DNA from: JAOADN01 sp049323795
GTDB taxonomy: Bacteria; Pseudomonadota; Alphaproteobacteria; Rhodobacterales; Rhodobacteraceae
Length of the DNA: 41,553 nt
Assembly (NCBI GenBank): GCA_049323795.1
Contig: JBMOOH010000002.1
Coordinates: 1 to 41,553 of the forward strand
Direction: 5' to 3'
Positions 32,205-39,602 of the stretch are shown here, piece by piece (within the stretch, counting starts at the first letter, position 1; each line of letters opens with the position of its first letter). Position numbers and translations under genes: made by a program. The notes under the pieces are model-generated. The model had not been told where the DNA came from. It did no database searches and saw only the letters and a program-made list of their open reading frames with translations.

Positions 32205-33968
32205 ATGTCGGAAGAGCGCAAACTGGCCGCGATCCTCGCCGCGGACGTCGTGGGCTTCAGCCGCCTCACGGCCATCGACGAAGACCGCACGCTGGCGCGC
32301 CTCAGGGCGCTGCGCAGCGATCTCATCGACCCGACCATCTCGATCCACAAGGGGCGCGTGGTGAAGCGCACCGGCGACGGCGCGCTCGTCGAGTTCCGCT
32401 CGGTCGTCGATGCGGTGCGCTGCGCGATCGAGATCCAGAGCGGCATGATCGACAGGAACGCCGGCCTGCCCGAGGACCGCCGCATCCTCTTCCGCATCGG
32501 CATTCACCTGGGCGACGTGGTCGAGGAAAGCGACGGCGACCTCATGGGCGACGGGGTGAACATCGCCGCGCGGCTCGAAGGGATCGCATCGCCCGGTGCC
32601 ATCTGCCTCTCCGAGGACGCCTACCGCCAGGTCAAGGCACGGCTCGACCTTCTGGTCCATGACCTTGGCCCGACGCATCTGAAGAACATCGCCGACGCGG
32701 TGCGGGTCTTCGCCCTTCAGGTCGGGGTGGCGGCCCCGGCCAAGGCCGAGGTCCCTGCCGAAAGCGGCCTTTCGGGAAAGCCCTCGATCGCCGTGCTGCC
32801 CTTCACCAACATGTCGGGCGACCCCGAGCAGGAATACTTCGTGGACGGAATGGTCGAGGACATCATCACCGCACTGTCGCGCTTCGATCAGCTCTACGTC
32901 ATCGCGCGCAATTCCTCGTTCACCTACAAGGGCCGCGCGGTCGATGTCCGGCAGGTGGCGCGCGAACTGGGCGTGCGCTACGTGCTGGAGGGCGGCGTGC
33001 GCAAGGCGGGCAACCGGCTGCGCATCACCGGCCAGCTGATCGACGCAGCGACGGGCGCCCACCTCTGGGCCGAACGCTACGACGGCGCGCTCGAGGATGT
33101 CTTCGACCTTCAGGACAGGATCACCGCGCAGGTGGTCGGCGCGATCGCGCCCGCGATACAGCGGGCCGAGATCGAGAACGCGCGGCGCAAGCCCGCCGAC
33201 AGCCTCGACGCCTACGACCACTATCTGCGTGCCCTGCCCCATGCGCAGGTCATCCAGGCATCCGAGAACCTGGTCGCGCTCGACCACCTTCAGAAGGCGA
33301 TCGCGATCGACCCCGACTATGCGCCCGCTCTCGGCTATGCGGCATGGTGCCTCTGCCAGCGCGTGACCCGCCTCTGGTCGCCGGTCAGCGGCGACGACCG
33401 CGCCCTCGCGGGCAGCTATGCGCGGCGGACGCTGGCCGCGGCGGCCGATGATGCCACCGCACTGGCCCTCGGCGGCTTCGTGCTCTGTACGCTCGGGCTC
33501 GACTACCCGGTCGGGCTCGAAGCCTGCCGCCGGGCGGCCGAGAAGAACCCCGGATCGAGCTTCGTGATCGCGCTCACGGGCAGCGCGATGGTCTGGGCCG
33601 ACGATCTGGACAACGCCATCCGTCTCCTCGACCAGGCGCTGGAAGTCGCCACCGCCGACCCGAGCTACTTCGTGCTTCTGACCATGGGCAGCGTCGCGCA
33701 CCTGTTCAGCGGCCGGCCCGAGGTCGCGGTGCGCATGGCCGAGCGCGCGGCGGCGCTGAACCCGAACTTCGACAGCGTGTACTGGATCCTCGTCACCTGC
33801 TATGTCGAACTGGGACAGATGGCCAATGCACGCGCGGCGATGAACAAGTTCCTGCCCCTTGCGGCCCATGCGACGGTCAGCGGCCTGGCCGAGGCCCTGC
33901 CGATCCGCCGGTCGAGGCACCTGTCGATGGTGACGGATGCCCTGCGGCAGGCCGGAATGCCGGACTGA
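32205..33968 (+). CDS. Class III adenylate/guanylate cyclase with TolB-like and TPR domains
   Basis: 587 aa. Residues 1-170 are a class III cyclase domain: metal-binding Asp14 (LAADVVGFSRL) and Asp58 (KRTGDGALVEF), and the transition-state pair Asn119/Arg123 (GDGVNIAARLEG), so it looks active. Residues ~190-310 are a TolB-N/FlgO-like domain (IAVLPFTNMSGDPEQEYFVD; VRYVLEGGVRKAGNRLRITG; LWAERYDGALEDVFDLQDRI). The rest is TPR-like helices (LDHLQKAIAIDPDYAPALGY). This fusion is common in Rhizobiales and Rhodobacterales. It has no membrane segment. It presumably makes cAMP (or cGMP) in response to a protein partner of the TPRs; the trigger is unknown. Confidence 0.92.
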   Translation: MSEERKLAAILAADVVGFSRLTAIDEDRTLARLRALRSDLIDPTISIHKGRVVKRTGDGALVEFRSVVDAVRCAIEIQSGMIDRNAGLPEDRRILFRIGIHLGDVVEESDGDLMGDGVNIAARLEGIASPGAICLSEDAYRQVKARLDLLVHDLGPTHLKNIADAVRVFALQVGVAAPAKAEVPAESGLSGKPSIAVLPFTNMSGDPEQEYFVDGMVEDIITALSRFDQLYVIARNSSFTYKGRAVDVRQVARELGVRYVLEGGVRKAGNRLRITGQLIDAATGAHLWAERYDGALEDVFDLQDRITAQVVGAIAPAIQRAEIENARRKPADSLDAYDHYLRALPHAQVIQASENLVALDHLQKAIAIDPDYAPALGYAAWCLCQRVTRLWSPVSGDDRALAGSYARRTLAAAADDATALALGGFVLCTLGLDYPVGLEACRRAAEKNPGSSFVIALTGSAMVWADDLDNAIRLLDQALEVATADPSYFVLLTMGSVAHLFSGRPEVAVRMAERAAALNPNFDSVYWILVTCYVELGQMANARAAMNKFLPLAAHATVSGLAEALPIRRSRHLSMVTDALRQAGMPD

Positions 33969-34001
33969 CCGCCACGGGGGGGGCACGGGGGGGGGCACGG
34001 A

Positions 34002-34021
34002 GGCGTCACGGGGCGTCACGG
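34002..34021. repeat. 10-bp tandem duplication in a G-run-rich spacer
   Basis: Two adjacent GGCGTCACGG units followed by a decayed third, in the 59-bp spacer between the convergent cyclase and argF genes. The spacer also carries runs of eight and nine G. Confidence 0.7.
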
Positions 34022-34027
34022 GGCGCC

Positions 34028-34954
34028 TCACACCCCGAGGCACCACCTCAGGATCGCCTTCTGCGCGTGGAGCCGGTTCTCGGCCTCGTCGAAGATCACC
34101 GAATGCGGCCCGTCCATCACGCCGCTCGTCGCCTCGTCGTTGCGGTGCGCGGGCAGGCAGTGCATGAACAGCGCGCCGGGTTTCGCCGCCGCCATCAGCG
34201 CCTCGTTCACCTGGTAGCCGCGCAGCTGGTTGTGCCGCCGCTCGCGCGCGCTTTCGGGGTCGTGCATCGACACCCACGTGTCCGTCACCACGAGGTCCGC
34301 CCCCTTCACCGCCTCGAACGGGTCGCGGACGATCTCGGCCTTCACGCCCCTGCCCCGCGCGAAGTCGATCCACTCCCGCTCGGGGTCGAGCGTCGGCGGG
34401 CCGGTGAAGGTGAAGTCGAAGCCGAACTGCCCGGCGGCATGCAGGAACGACGCGCAGACATTGTTGCCGTCGCCGGACCAGACGACCTTGCGCCCCCGGA
34501 TCGGCCCGCGCTTTTCCTCAAAGGTCATCACGTCGGCCATGATCTGGCAGGGATGAGTGCGGTTCGTCAGGCCGTTGATGACCGGCACCGTCGCGTGTTC
34601 CGCCATTTCGAGCAGCGTCGCCTCCTCGAAGGTGCGGATCATGATGAGATCGACATAGCGCGACAGCACCCGCGCGGTGTCCGCGATCGTCTCGCCGTGG
34701 CCGAGCTGCATTTCCTTGCCCGACAGCACCATGGTCTGGCCGCCCATCTGGCGAACGCCCACGTCGAAGCTGACCCGGGTGCGGGTCGAGGGCTTCTCGA
34801 AGATCAGCGCGACCATGCGGCCCGCGAGCGGCTGGTCGTCGTCGGCCATGCCCTTGGGGCGGCCGTTCCGCGCGGTCTTCATCGCGCGGGCGCTGTCGAT
34901 CATGCCGCGCAGATCGGCGGGGTCGGTGATGTGGATGTCGAGGAAATGGTTCAT
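34028..34954 (-). CDS. argF: Ornithine carbamoyltransferase
   Basis: 308 aa. The carbamoyl-phosphate site is STRTR (56-60), with HPCQ at 134-137 and HCLPAHR from 265 (Cys266 for ornithine). It makes citrulline from ornithine and carbamoyl phosphate in arginine synthesis, as a cytosolic trimer. AAGGA precedes the ATG by 6 bases. It follows argD by 70 bp on the same strand; a strong hairpin element lies in that gap, which could reduce argF expression relative to argD or protect the argD message end. Confidence 0.96.
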   Translation of the reverse strand: MNHFLDIHITDPADLRGMIDSARAMKTARNGRPKGMADDDQPLAGRMVALIFEKPSTRTRVSFDVGVRQMGGQTMVLSGKEMQLGHGETIADTARVLSRYVDLIMIRTFEEATLLEMAEHATVPVINGLTNRTHPCQIMADVMTFEEKRGPIRGRKVVWSGDGNNVCASFLHAAGQFGFDFTFTGPPTLDPEREWIDFARGRGVKAEIVRDPFEAVKGADLVVTDTWVSMHDPESARERRHNQLRGYQVNEALMAAAKPGALFMHCLPAHRNDEATSGVMDGPHSVIFDEAENRLHAQKAILRWCLGV

Positions 34955-34975
34955 GCCGGTCCTTCTGGGCGGCGG

Positions 34976-35022
34976 CCGGGGGCGCTGCCCCCGGACCCCC
35001 GGGATACTTTGGCCAAGATGAA
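34976..35022 (+). repeat. Palindromic intergenic element, copy 2 (argD-argF gap)
   Basis: An 8-bp stem (CCGGGGGC/GCCCCCGG, loop GCT, bases 34976-34994) is followed by ACCCCCGGGATACTTTGGCC and AAGATGAAAC. It has the same build as the copy at 19866-19911 (opposite strand). This hairpin-plus-GGGATA(C/T)TTTGGCC(A)AGATGAA unit recurs in Rhodobacteraceae intergenic DNA to my knowledge. It lies inside the argD-argF operon. Confidence 0.7.
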
Positions 35023-35024
35023 AC

Positions 35025-36206
35025 TCAGGCGGCCTTGGCAGCGATCGCGGTCGCGGCGCGGTCCAGCCGCGCCACCGCTTCGCCGATCTCGTCGTCGGTG
35101 ATGGTCAGCGGCGGCAGGATACGGACCACGTTGTCGGCGGCAGGCACCGCAAGCACGTGCTCGCCATAGCCGGCCTTGACCACATCCGCAGGCGCAACCC
35201 TGCACTTCAGCCCCAGCATCAGCCCCTGCCCGCGGACGCCCTCGAACAGGTCCGGATGCGCCGCGACGAGGCCCTCGAGCTTCTGCCGCAGAAGGCCTGC
35301 CTTGCGGTTCACCTCGGCGAGGAAAGCGCCGTCCGCGATGATCTCCATCACGCGCGCCCCCACCGCGCAGGCGAGCGGGTTGCCGCCGTAGGTGGACCCG
35401 TGTGTACCCGCCGTCATCCCGCTCGCGGCGTTCTCGGTCGCCAGCACCGCGCCCAGCGGAAAGCCCCCGCCGATGCCCTTCGCCACCATCATGATGTCGG
35501 GGGCGATCCCCGCCCATTCATGCGCGAAGAGCTTGCCCGTGCGCCCCATCCCGCACTGCACCTCGTCGAGGACCAGAAGCGCGCCGGTGGTGTCGCAGAG
35601 GTCGCGGAGGCCCCTCAGGCACTGGTCCGGCACGGGCCGGATACCGCCCTCGCCCTGGATCGGCTCGATCATCACCGCCGCCGTCCGGCCGGTCACGGCA
35701 GCCCGGAGCGCCTCGTGGTCACCCCACTTCAGATGCGTGAACCCCGGCATCAGCGGCCCGAAGCCCTTCACCATCTTCTCCGACCCCGCCGCCGCGATGG
35801 CGCCGGTGGAGCGTCCGTGGAACGACCCCTCGAAGGTCACGATCTCGATGCGGTCGGCGTCGCCCTTCTCGTACCAGTGCTTCCGCACCATCTTGATGGC
35901 GAGTTCGGCGGCCTCGGTCCCCGAGTTCGTCACGAAGACCGTGTCCGCGAAGGTGTGTTCGACGAGCAGGTCCGCGAGCCGCTTCTGCTCGGCGATCTGG
36001 TAGAGGTTCGACACGTGCCAGAGCTTCGCCGCCTGCTCGGCGAGCGTCTTCTGGAGTTCCGGGTTCGCATGGCCGAGCGCGTTGACCGCGATCCCCGAGC
36101 CAAGGTCGAGGTATCGCGTCCCGTCCGCCTCGGTCAGCCAGCTCCCCTCGCCCGTCACGAAGCTGAGCGGCGCGCGGGTGTAGGTGGGCAGGACGGACGG
36201 GATCAT
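35025..36206 (-). CDS. argD: Acetylornithine aminotransferase
   Basis: 393 aa, class III PLP aminotransferase. NSGTEAAELAIKMVRKHWYE and GRSTGAIAAAGSEKM are the phosphate-binding regions, LVLDEVQCGMGRTGKLFAHE contains the Asp that contacts the PLP nitrogen, and Lys243 (VAKGIGGGFPLG) forms the Schiff base. It converts N-acetylglutamate semialdehyde to N-acetylornithine; many also act in lysine synthesis as succinyl-DAP aminotransferase. I start at the ATG of MIPSVLPTYTR, preceded by GGAGAC, not at the upstream in-frame ATG. It leads the argD-argF pair. Confidence 0.95.
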   Translation of the reverse strand: MIPSVLPTYTRAPLSFVTGEGSWLTEADGTRYLDLGSGIAVNALGHANPELQKTLAEQAAKLWHVSNLYQIAEQKRLADLLVEHTFADTVFVTNSGTEAAELAIKMVRKHWYEKGDADRIEIVTFEGSFHGRSTGAIAAAGSEKMVKGFGPLMPGFTHLKWGDHEALRAAVTGRTAAVMIEPIQGEGGIRPVPDQCLRGLRDLCDTTGALLVLDEVQCGMGRTGKLFAHEWAGIAPDIMMVAKGIGGGFPLGAVLATENAASGMTAGTHGSTYGGNPLACAVGARVMEIIADGAFLAEVNRKAGLLRQKLEGLVAAHPDLFEGVRGQGLMLGLKCRVAPADVVKAGYGEHVLAVPAADNVVRILPPLTITDDEIGEAVARLDRAATAIAAKAA

Positions 36207-36420
36207 CGCTGTCTCCGGAAAGGGAAGGCCCATGGGTGCCAAAGCCCGGGGGGTTCGTCAACGTGGGAAGGGGCGGCCGGCTGCGTCCGGCCAAGGGATC
36301 GCGGTCGCGCGTCAGGCGCGGCGTCGGCCGTAGCGTCGGGCGGAACTGTCGTGGCCCGACAGGGCTATGTTCGACCGGGCGATCATGGCCGCGGGATTAG
36401 CGCGCCGTGCCGCACCTGTC

Positions 36421-36480
36421 CAGCCCTGCCCATCGGTCCGCCGCTCAGTCCGCCGCTCAGCCCTGCCCATCAGTCCGCCG
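36421..36480. repeat. 23-bp direct repeat with an internal 12-bp tandem duplication at the 3' end of the pseudogene
   Basis: Copies at 36421-36443 and 36458-36480 differ at one base. The second copy contains the stop codon of the serine-hydrolase pseudogene; the first lies just past it. Between them TCCGCCGCTCAG is tandemly doubled (36437-36448, 36449-36460). Confidence 0.8.
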
Positions 36481-37616
36481 TCGCGATGGCTGACAGCATC
36501 CGGATCACCGGGACGTAGTAGCCCGACTCGTAGGCAGCCGCGTTGTCGAGCACGCTGAAGAACACCGCAGCCGTTTCCGTCACCGGGTCGGCCACCATGT
36601 ACTGTCCGCCGTAGCCTCCGTGCCCGATCCAGCGCCCGTCGGTGTTGGTCTGGTTCGAGTACCGCAGGTGCGACCGGGGCGAGGGCATGGGCACCCCGAC
36701 CCTCAGCGTCGCCCGGAGGAACGCGGGCGACCCGACCTGGCCCCTGTCCACCCGGCACCGCCCCGCGCCAGCAGAAGCCCGTAGCGGCAGATATCCCGCG
36801 CCGACATCGCGATCCCTCCGTTCACGATGGGAAACCCGGTCCGGTCCACCGCGATGTGCAGGATGCCCTCGATCCCCGCGGCATCCGCCACGTCGGCATA
36901 CCACGGTGCCAGCCGCTTGCCCGTCACCGCCTCGGCGATGAAGCCCAGCACCTCGGTATTGGCCGAGCGGTACATGCAGGCGCCCGAGCGGTTCACGCAG
37001 TCCCTGGCCCCCGGCGCAAGCTCGATCCCCGCGATCACCGTCCGGTCCGACCCCTCCGCCCCGCGCGGCAGGCGCATCCTGATCGATTCCTCGTGGCTGT
37101 AGACCGTCGAGGCGGCATCGGCGTAATCCTCGGTGTAGTCGTTCGCCACGTTCATATCGAGCACGGCCTGCACCGACGCCACCGCATAGCCCGGCCCGAT
37201 CCACGGCAGGTAGGCATCCACCCGCGCCGACAGGTCGGTCCGCCCCTCCTCGACCAGCTTTCCCACCGCCAGGTTCATCGTCGTCTTGGGGATCGACATG
37301 ATCGAATGCACCCGCCCCGGCCCGAAATCCGGTGCATAGCGTTCGTAGAGGATGCGGTCCCCCCGCACGACGCACATGGCCGAGAACCACGGCAGCGCGG
37401 TCCGCCGCGCCACGTCGTCGCGGAGCGCGATCCGCAGATCCGACTCGGTCCTCAGCGCCAGCACCTGCCCCGCGCGGAAGCTCTGCATGTACCGCCACGT
37501 CCCCGGCACGTCCCCGGCAGGTCGTGGAAGCCCCGGCGGCGGTTCCCGGGCGAGTTCCAGCCGGGATAGCCGTCGGAACCAATGGCGAGGTCGGGGTTGG
37601 GGACAAGCATCTGCAT
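36470..37616 (-). pseudogene. Serine hydrolase / beta-lactamase-fold protein, broken by two frameshifts
   Basis: Three minus-strand frames must be joined to read one class C beta-lactamase-like protein: MQMLVPNPDLAIGSDGYPGW...RRRGFHDLPGT (from 37616), then WRYMQSFRAGQVLALRTESD through the catalytic SIPKT (Ser-x-x-Lys type, VHSIMSIPKTTMNLAVGKL) to YGLLLARGGAG, then DRGQVGSPAFLRATLRVG to HGGYGGQYMVADPVTETAAV and the stop. The first break is an 11-bp tandem duplication (37496-37517); removing one copy restores HDLPGTWRYM exactly. The second fits loss of one G from a G4 run at 36751-36753. Both lesions are independent, so no full-length protein is made. The original role was probably an esterase-like serine hydrolase. 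Confidence 0.85.
37496..37517. repeat. 11-bp tandem duplication causing a frameshift
   Basis: CACGTCCCCGG occurs twice in a row (37496-37506, 37507-37517) inside the serine-hydrolase pseudogene. The extra 11 bases shift the frame; one copy alone would keep it. Confidence 0.9.
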
Positions 37617-37680
37617 CTGGCCTTCGCGTTTGACGAACGGCCAGAGCCTGCCGCAACCCGGCGACGGAAGGCAACCCCGC

Positions 37681-37770
37681 GGGAAACCGCGTCACGGGGC
37701 ACCGCCGCAGGGGGCACCGCCGCAGGGGGCACCGCGTCACGGGGCACCGCCGCAGGGGGCACCGCTTGCA
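37681..37770. repeat. 15-bp tandem repeat array, about 6 units, upstream of gcrA
   Basis: Units are GGGGCACCGC plus a variable 5-base end (CGCAG in three, GTCAC in two, TTGCA in the last); the first unit is GGGAAACCGCGTCAC. It lies between the serine-hydrolase pseudogene and the putative gcrA promoter. Confidence 0.92.
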
Positions 37771-37785
37771 ATGGCCCCTCCGCGC

Positions 37786-37813
37786 TTGTATCTGAACAGG
37801 CCGCCGCTAAGAT
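37786..37813 (+). promoter_or_regulatory. Putative promoter of gcrA
   Basis: TTGTAT (37786-37791) and TAAGAT (37808-37813) are spaced by 16 bp, about 80 bases before the gcrA ATG and directly after the 15-bp repeat array. Weak -35; motif match only. Confidence 0.4.
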
Positions 37814-37895
37814 CACGCGCGGCCTCGCGGCAGTCCGTGACGGGCAGAGCCCCGTTCCGCCTTGCCGGATGCGAAACCCGAAGGAAGTGCTGCCG

Positions 37896-38495
37896 ATGTC
37901 CTGGACCGACGAACGTGTCGAGACCCTGAAGAGGATGTGGTCCGAAGGCCAGTCGGCCAGCCAGATCGCCAAGGAGCTCGGCGGCGTCACCCGCAACGCG
38001 GTGATCGGCAAGGTGCACCGCCTCGGCCTGTCGAACCGTGTCGGCGGGCCCGGCCTGCCGGAAAGCCCGCAGGGGAGGGACGGCGAGGATATGCCGGTCG
38101 AGGCCGAGGCGCCGGAAGCGCCCGCCAAGCCCGCCCCCCGCGCCGAGCCGCGGCCCGGCGCATCACGCGCAGAGGCAACGGCCGCGGCCCAGCCGTCCGT
38201 TCCTCCGCCGCAGCGCAAGCAGATCGTCCCGGCCGGGCAGCCCCTGCCGCCGCAGCCCTCGGCCAACGAGATCAGCCCCGAGGCGCTGGCCTCGGTGCGC
38301 GAGATCGAGAAGAAGGCCCGCCGTCTGACCCTGATGGAACTGACCGAGCGAACCTGCAAATGGCCGATCGGCGATCCCGCGACGGACGATTTCTGGTTCT
38401 GCGGGCTCACCTCGTCACCGGGCAAGCCTTATTGCGACGCGCATGTCGGCGTCGCCTTCCAGCCGATGTCGTCGCGGCGGGACCGGCGGCGCTGA
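37896..38495 (+). CDS. gcrA: GcrA family cell-cycle regulator
   Basis: 199 aa. The N-terminal HTH (MSWTDERVETLKRMWSEGQS then ASQIAKELGGVTRNAVIGKV and HRLGLSNR) is the GcrA DNA-binding domain. A Pro/Ala-rich linker (about residues 50-130) leads to the C-terminal domain with LTERTCKWPIGDPATDDFWF then CGLTSSPGKPYCDAHVGVAF, which in Caulobacter contacts sigma70 region 2. GcrA activates transcription at methylated GANTC promoters, together with CcrM. I start at ATG 37896 (AAGGAAG nine bases upstream) because MSWTDERV is the family start, although the frame is open further up. Confidence 0.94.
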   Translation: MSWTDERVETLKRMWSEGQSASQIAKELGGVTRNAVIGKVHRLGLSNRVGGPGLPESPQGRDGEDMPVEAEAPEAPAKPAPRAEPRPGASRAEATAAAQPSVPPPQRKQIVPAGQPLPPQPSANEISPEALASVREIEKKARRLTLMELTERTCKWPIGDPATDDFWFCGLTSSPGKPYCDAHVGVAFQPMSSRRDRRR

Positions 38496-38588
38496 CCGCG
38501 CCGCGCGAAGGCCGCGGCCCGCATTGTTCCCGCTGCCGCCCTTGGCTATGGTTGCCGCGGCCTCAGGCAGGGCGGACCGAAGGGCAGG

Positions 38589-39602
38589 ATGACGGCGCTC
38601 GACAGATACAGCCGACTGGAATCGCCGGGCCTCTGGCGCGATGATCAGGGCGGTCCGCGCCGCGAGGTCATCGTGTCCATGGGGGACGCGACGCTCGTGA
38701 TCTCCGAGTTCCGGTCTGAACGCGCCCTTGCGCACTGGTCGCTTCCGGCCGTGCTCCGCGTCAATCCGGGGCTGCTTCCCGCCCGTTTCGCCCCCGGTCC
38801 CGACGCGCTGGAGGAACTCGAGATCGAGGACCCGGAAATGCTCGCCGCCCTGTCGCGGGTGCAGGCTCTGATCGAGGCGAAGCGGCCGCATCCGGGGCGG
38901 CTGCGGCTTGCGCTCCTGATCGGTGCGGCGGTGGCGGTGGCGGCCGCGGGACTCGTCTGGGTGCCCGGAGCGATCGTGGCGCAGGCCGTCCGGGTCGTTC
39001 CGCCCGAGATGCGGGCCGAGATCGGACGGACGATCATGGCGGACGTGTTCCGCCTGTCCGGCGCAGCCTGCACCGCGCCCGAGGGACGGCAGGCCCTCGG
39101 CCGGCTGGGCGAGAGGCTCTTCGGAGCCGGTGCCGGCGATCTCATCGTCCTGGGCGCCGGCCTTTCCGGCACGCGACACCTTCCCGGTGGCACCATCCTG
39201 ATCGGCAGGGATCTGGTCGAGGGGGCAGGTTCGGCCGAGGTGCTTGCGGGGGACATTCTGGCCGAAGCCGCCCGGATGGACGCCCGTGACCCGCTCGGCG
39301 AACTCCTCGCGTGGACGGGGACGCCTGCCTCGCTCGGACTGCTGACAACGGGTGCGCTCAATCCCGACCGGATGGTGGGCTATGCGGAAGTCCTGCTGAC
39401 GCGGGCCGAGGCACCGGTCGGTGCGGAACATCTGGCCGCCCGCTTCCGGAGCGCGGCGACCGATCCTTCCGCCTGGGCGAATGCGGTGAACCTGCCAGAG
39501 GCGGACCGCCGCGCACTTGCCGAGGCGGGGGCGGGAACAGCCGCGAAGCCGGTCCTGTCCGACGCCGACTGGGTCGCGCTCCAGGGTATCTGCGCCGGCT
39601 AG
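38589..39602 (+). CDS. Uncharacterised single-pass membrane protein (possible degenerate peptidase)
   Basis: 337 aa. A small N-terminal cytosolic domain (YSRLESPGLWRDDQGGPRRE; ALAHWSLPAVLRVNPG) precedes one membrane segment (about residues 115-137, LALLIGAAVAVAAAGLVWVPGAI). The outer domain (MADVFRLSGAACTAPEGRQA, then LGAGLSGTRHLPGGTILIGR) has the rhythm of an M48-like peptidase domain but lacks an HExxH zinc motif (AGDILAEAARMD stands where it would be). I recall similar Rhodobacter proteins without a function. It follows gcrA by 93 bp. Its TAG stop overlaps the stop of the SPOR gene within CTAG. Confidence 0.72.
   Translation: MTALDRYSRLESPGLWRDDQGGPRREVIVSMGDATLVISEFRSERALAHWSLPAVLRVNPGLLPARFAPGPDALEELEIEDPEMLAALSRVQALIEAKRPHPGRLRLALLIGAAVAVAAAGLVWVPGAIVAQAVRVVPPEMRAEIGRTIMADVFRLSGAACTAPEGRQALGRLGERLFGAGAGDLIVLGAGLSGTRHLPGGTILIGRDLVEGAGSAEVLAGDILAEAARMDARDPLGELLAWTGTPASLGLLTTGALNPDRMVGYAEVLLTRAEAPVGAEHLAARFRSAATDPSAWANAVNLPEADRRALAEAGAGTAAKPVLSDADWVALQGICAG

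Noticed and set aside
32001..34373. A 790-codon minus-strand frame opposite the cyclase gene
   Set aside because: Antisense shadow; the cyclase reading has conserved catalytic residues.
37681..37770. A CRISPR array
   Set aside because: Units are 15 bp and directly adjacent, with no spacers of different sequence; no cas genes.
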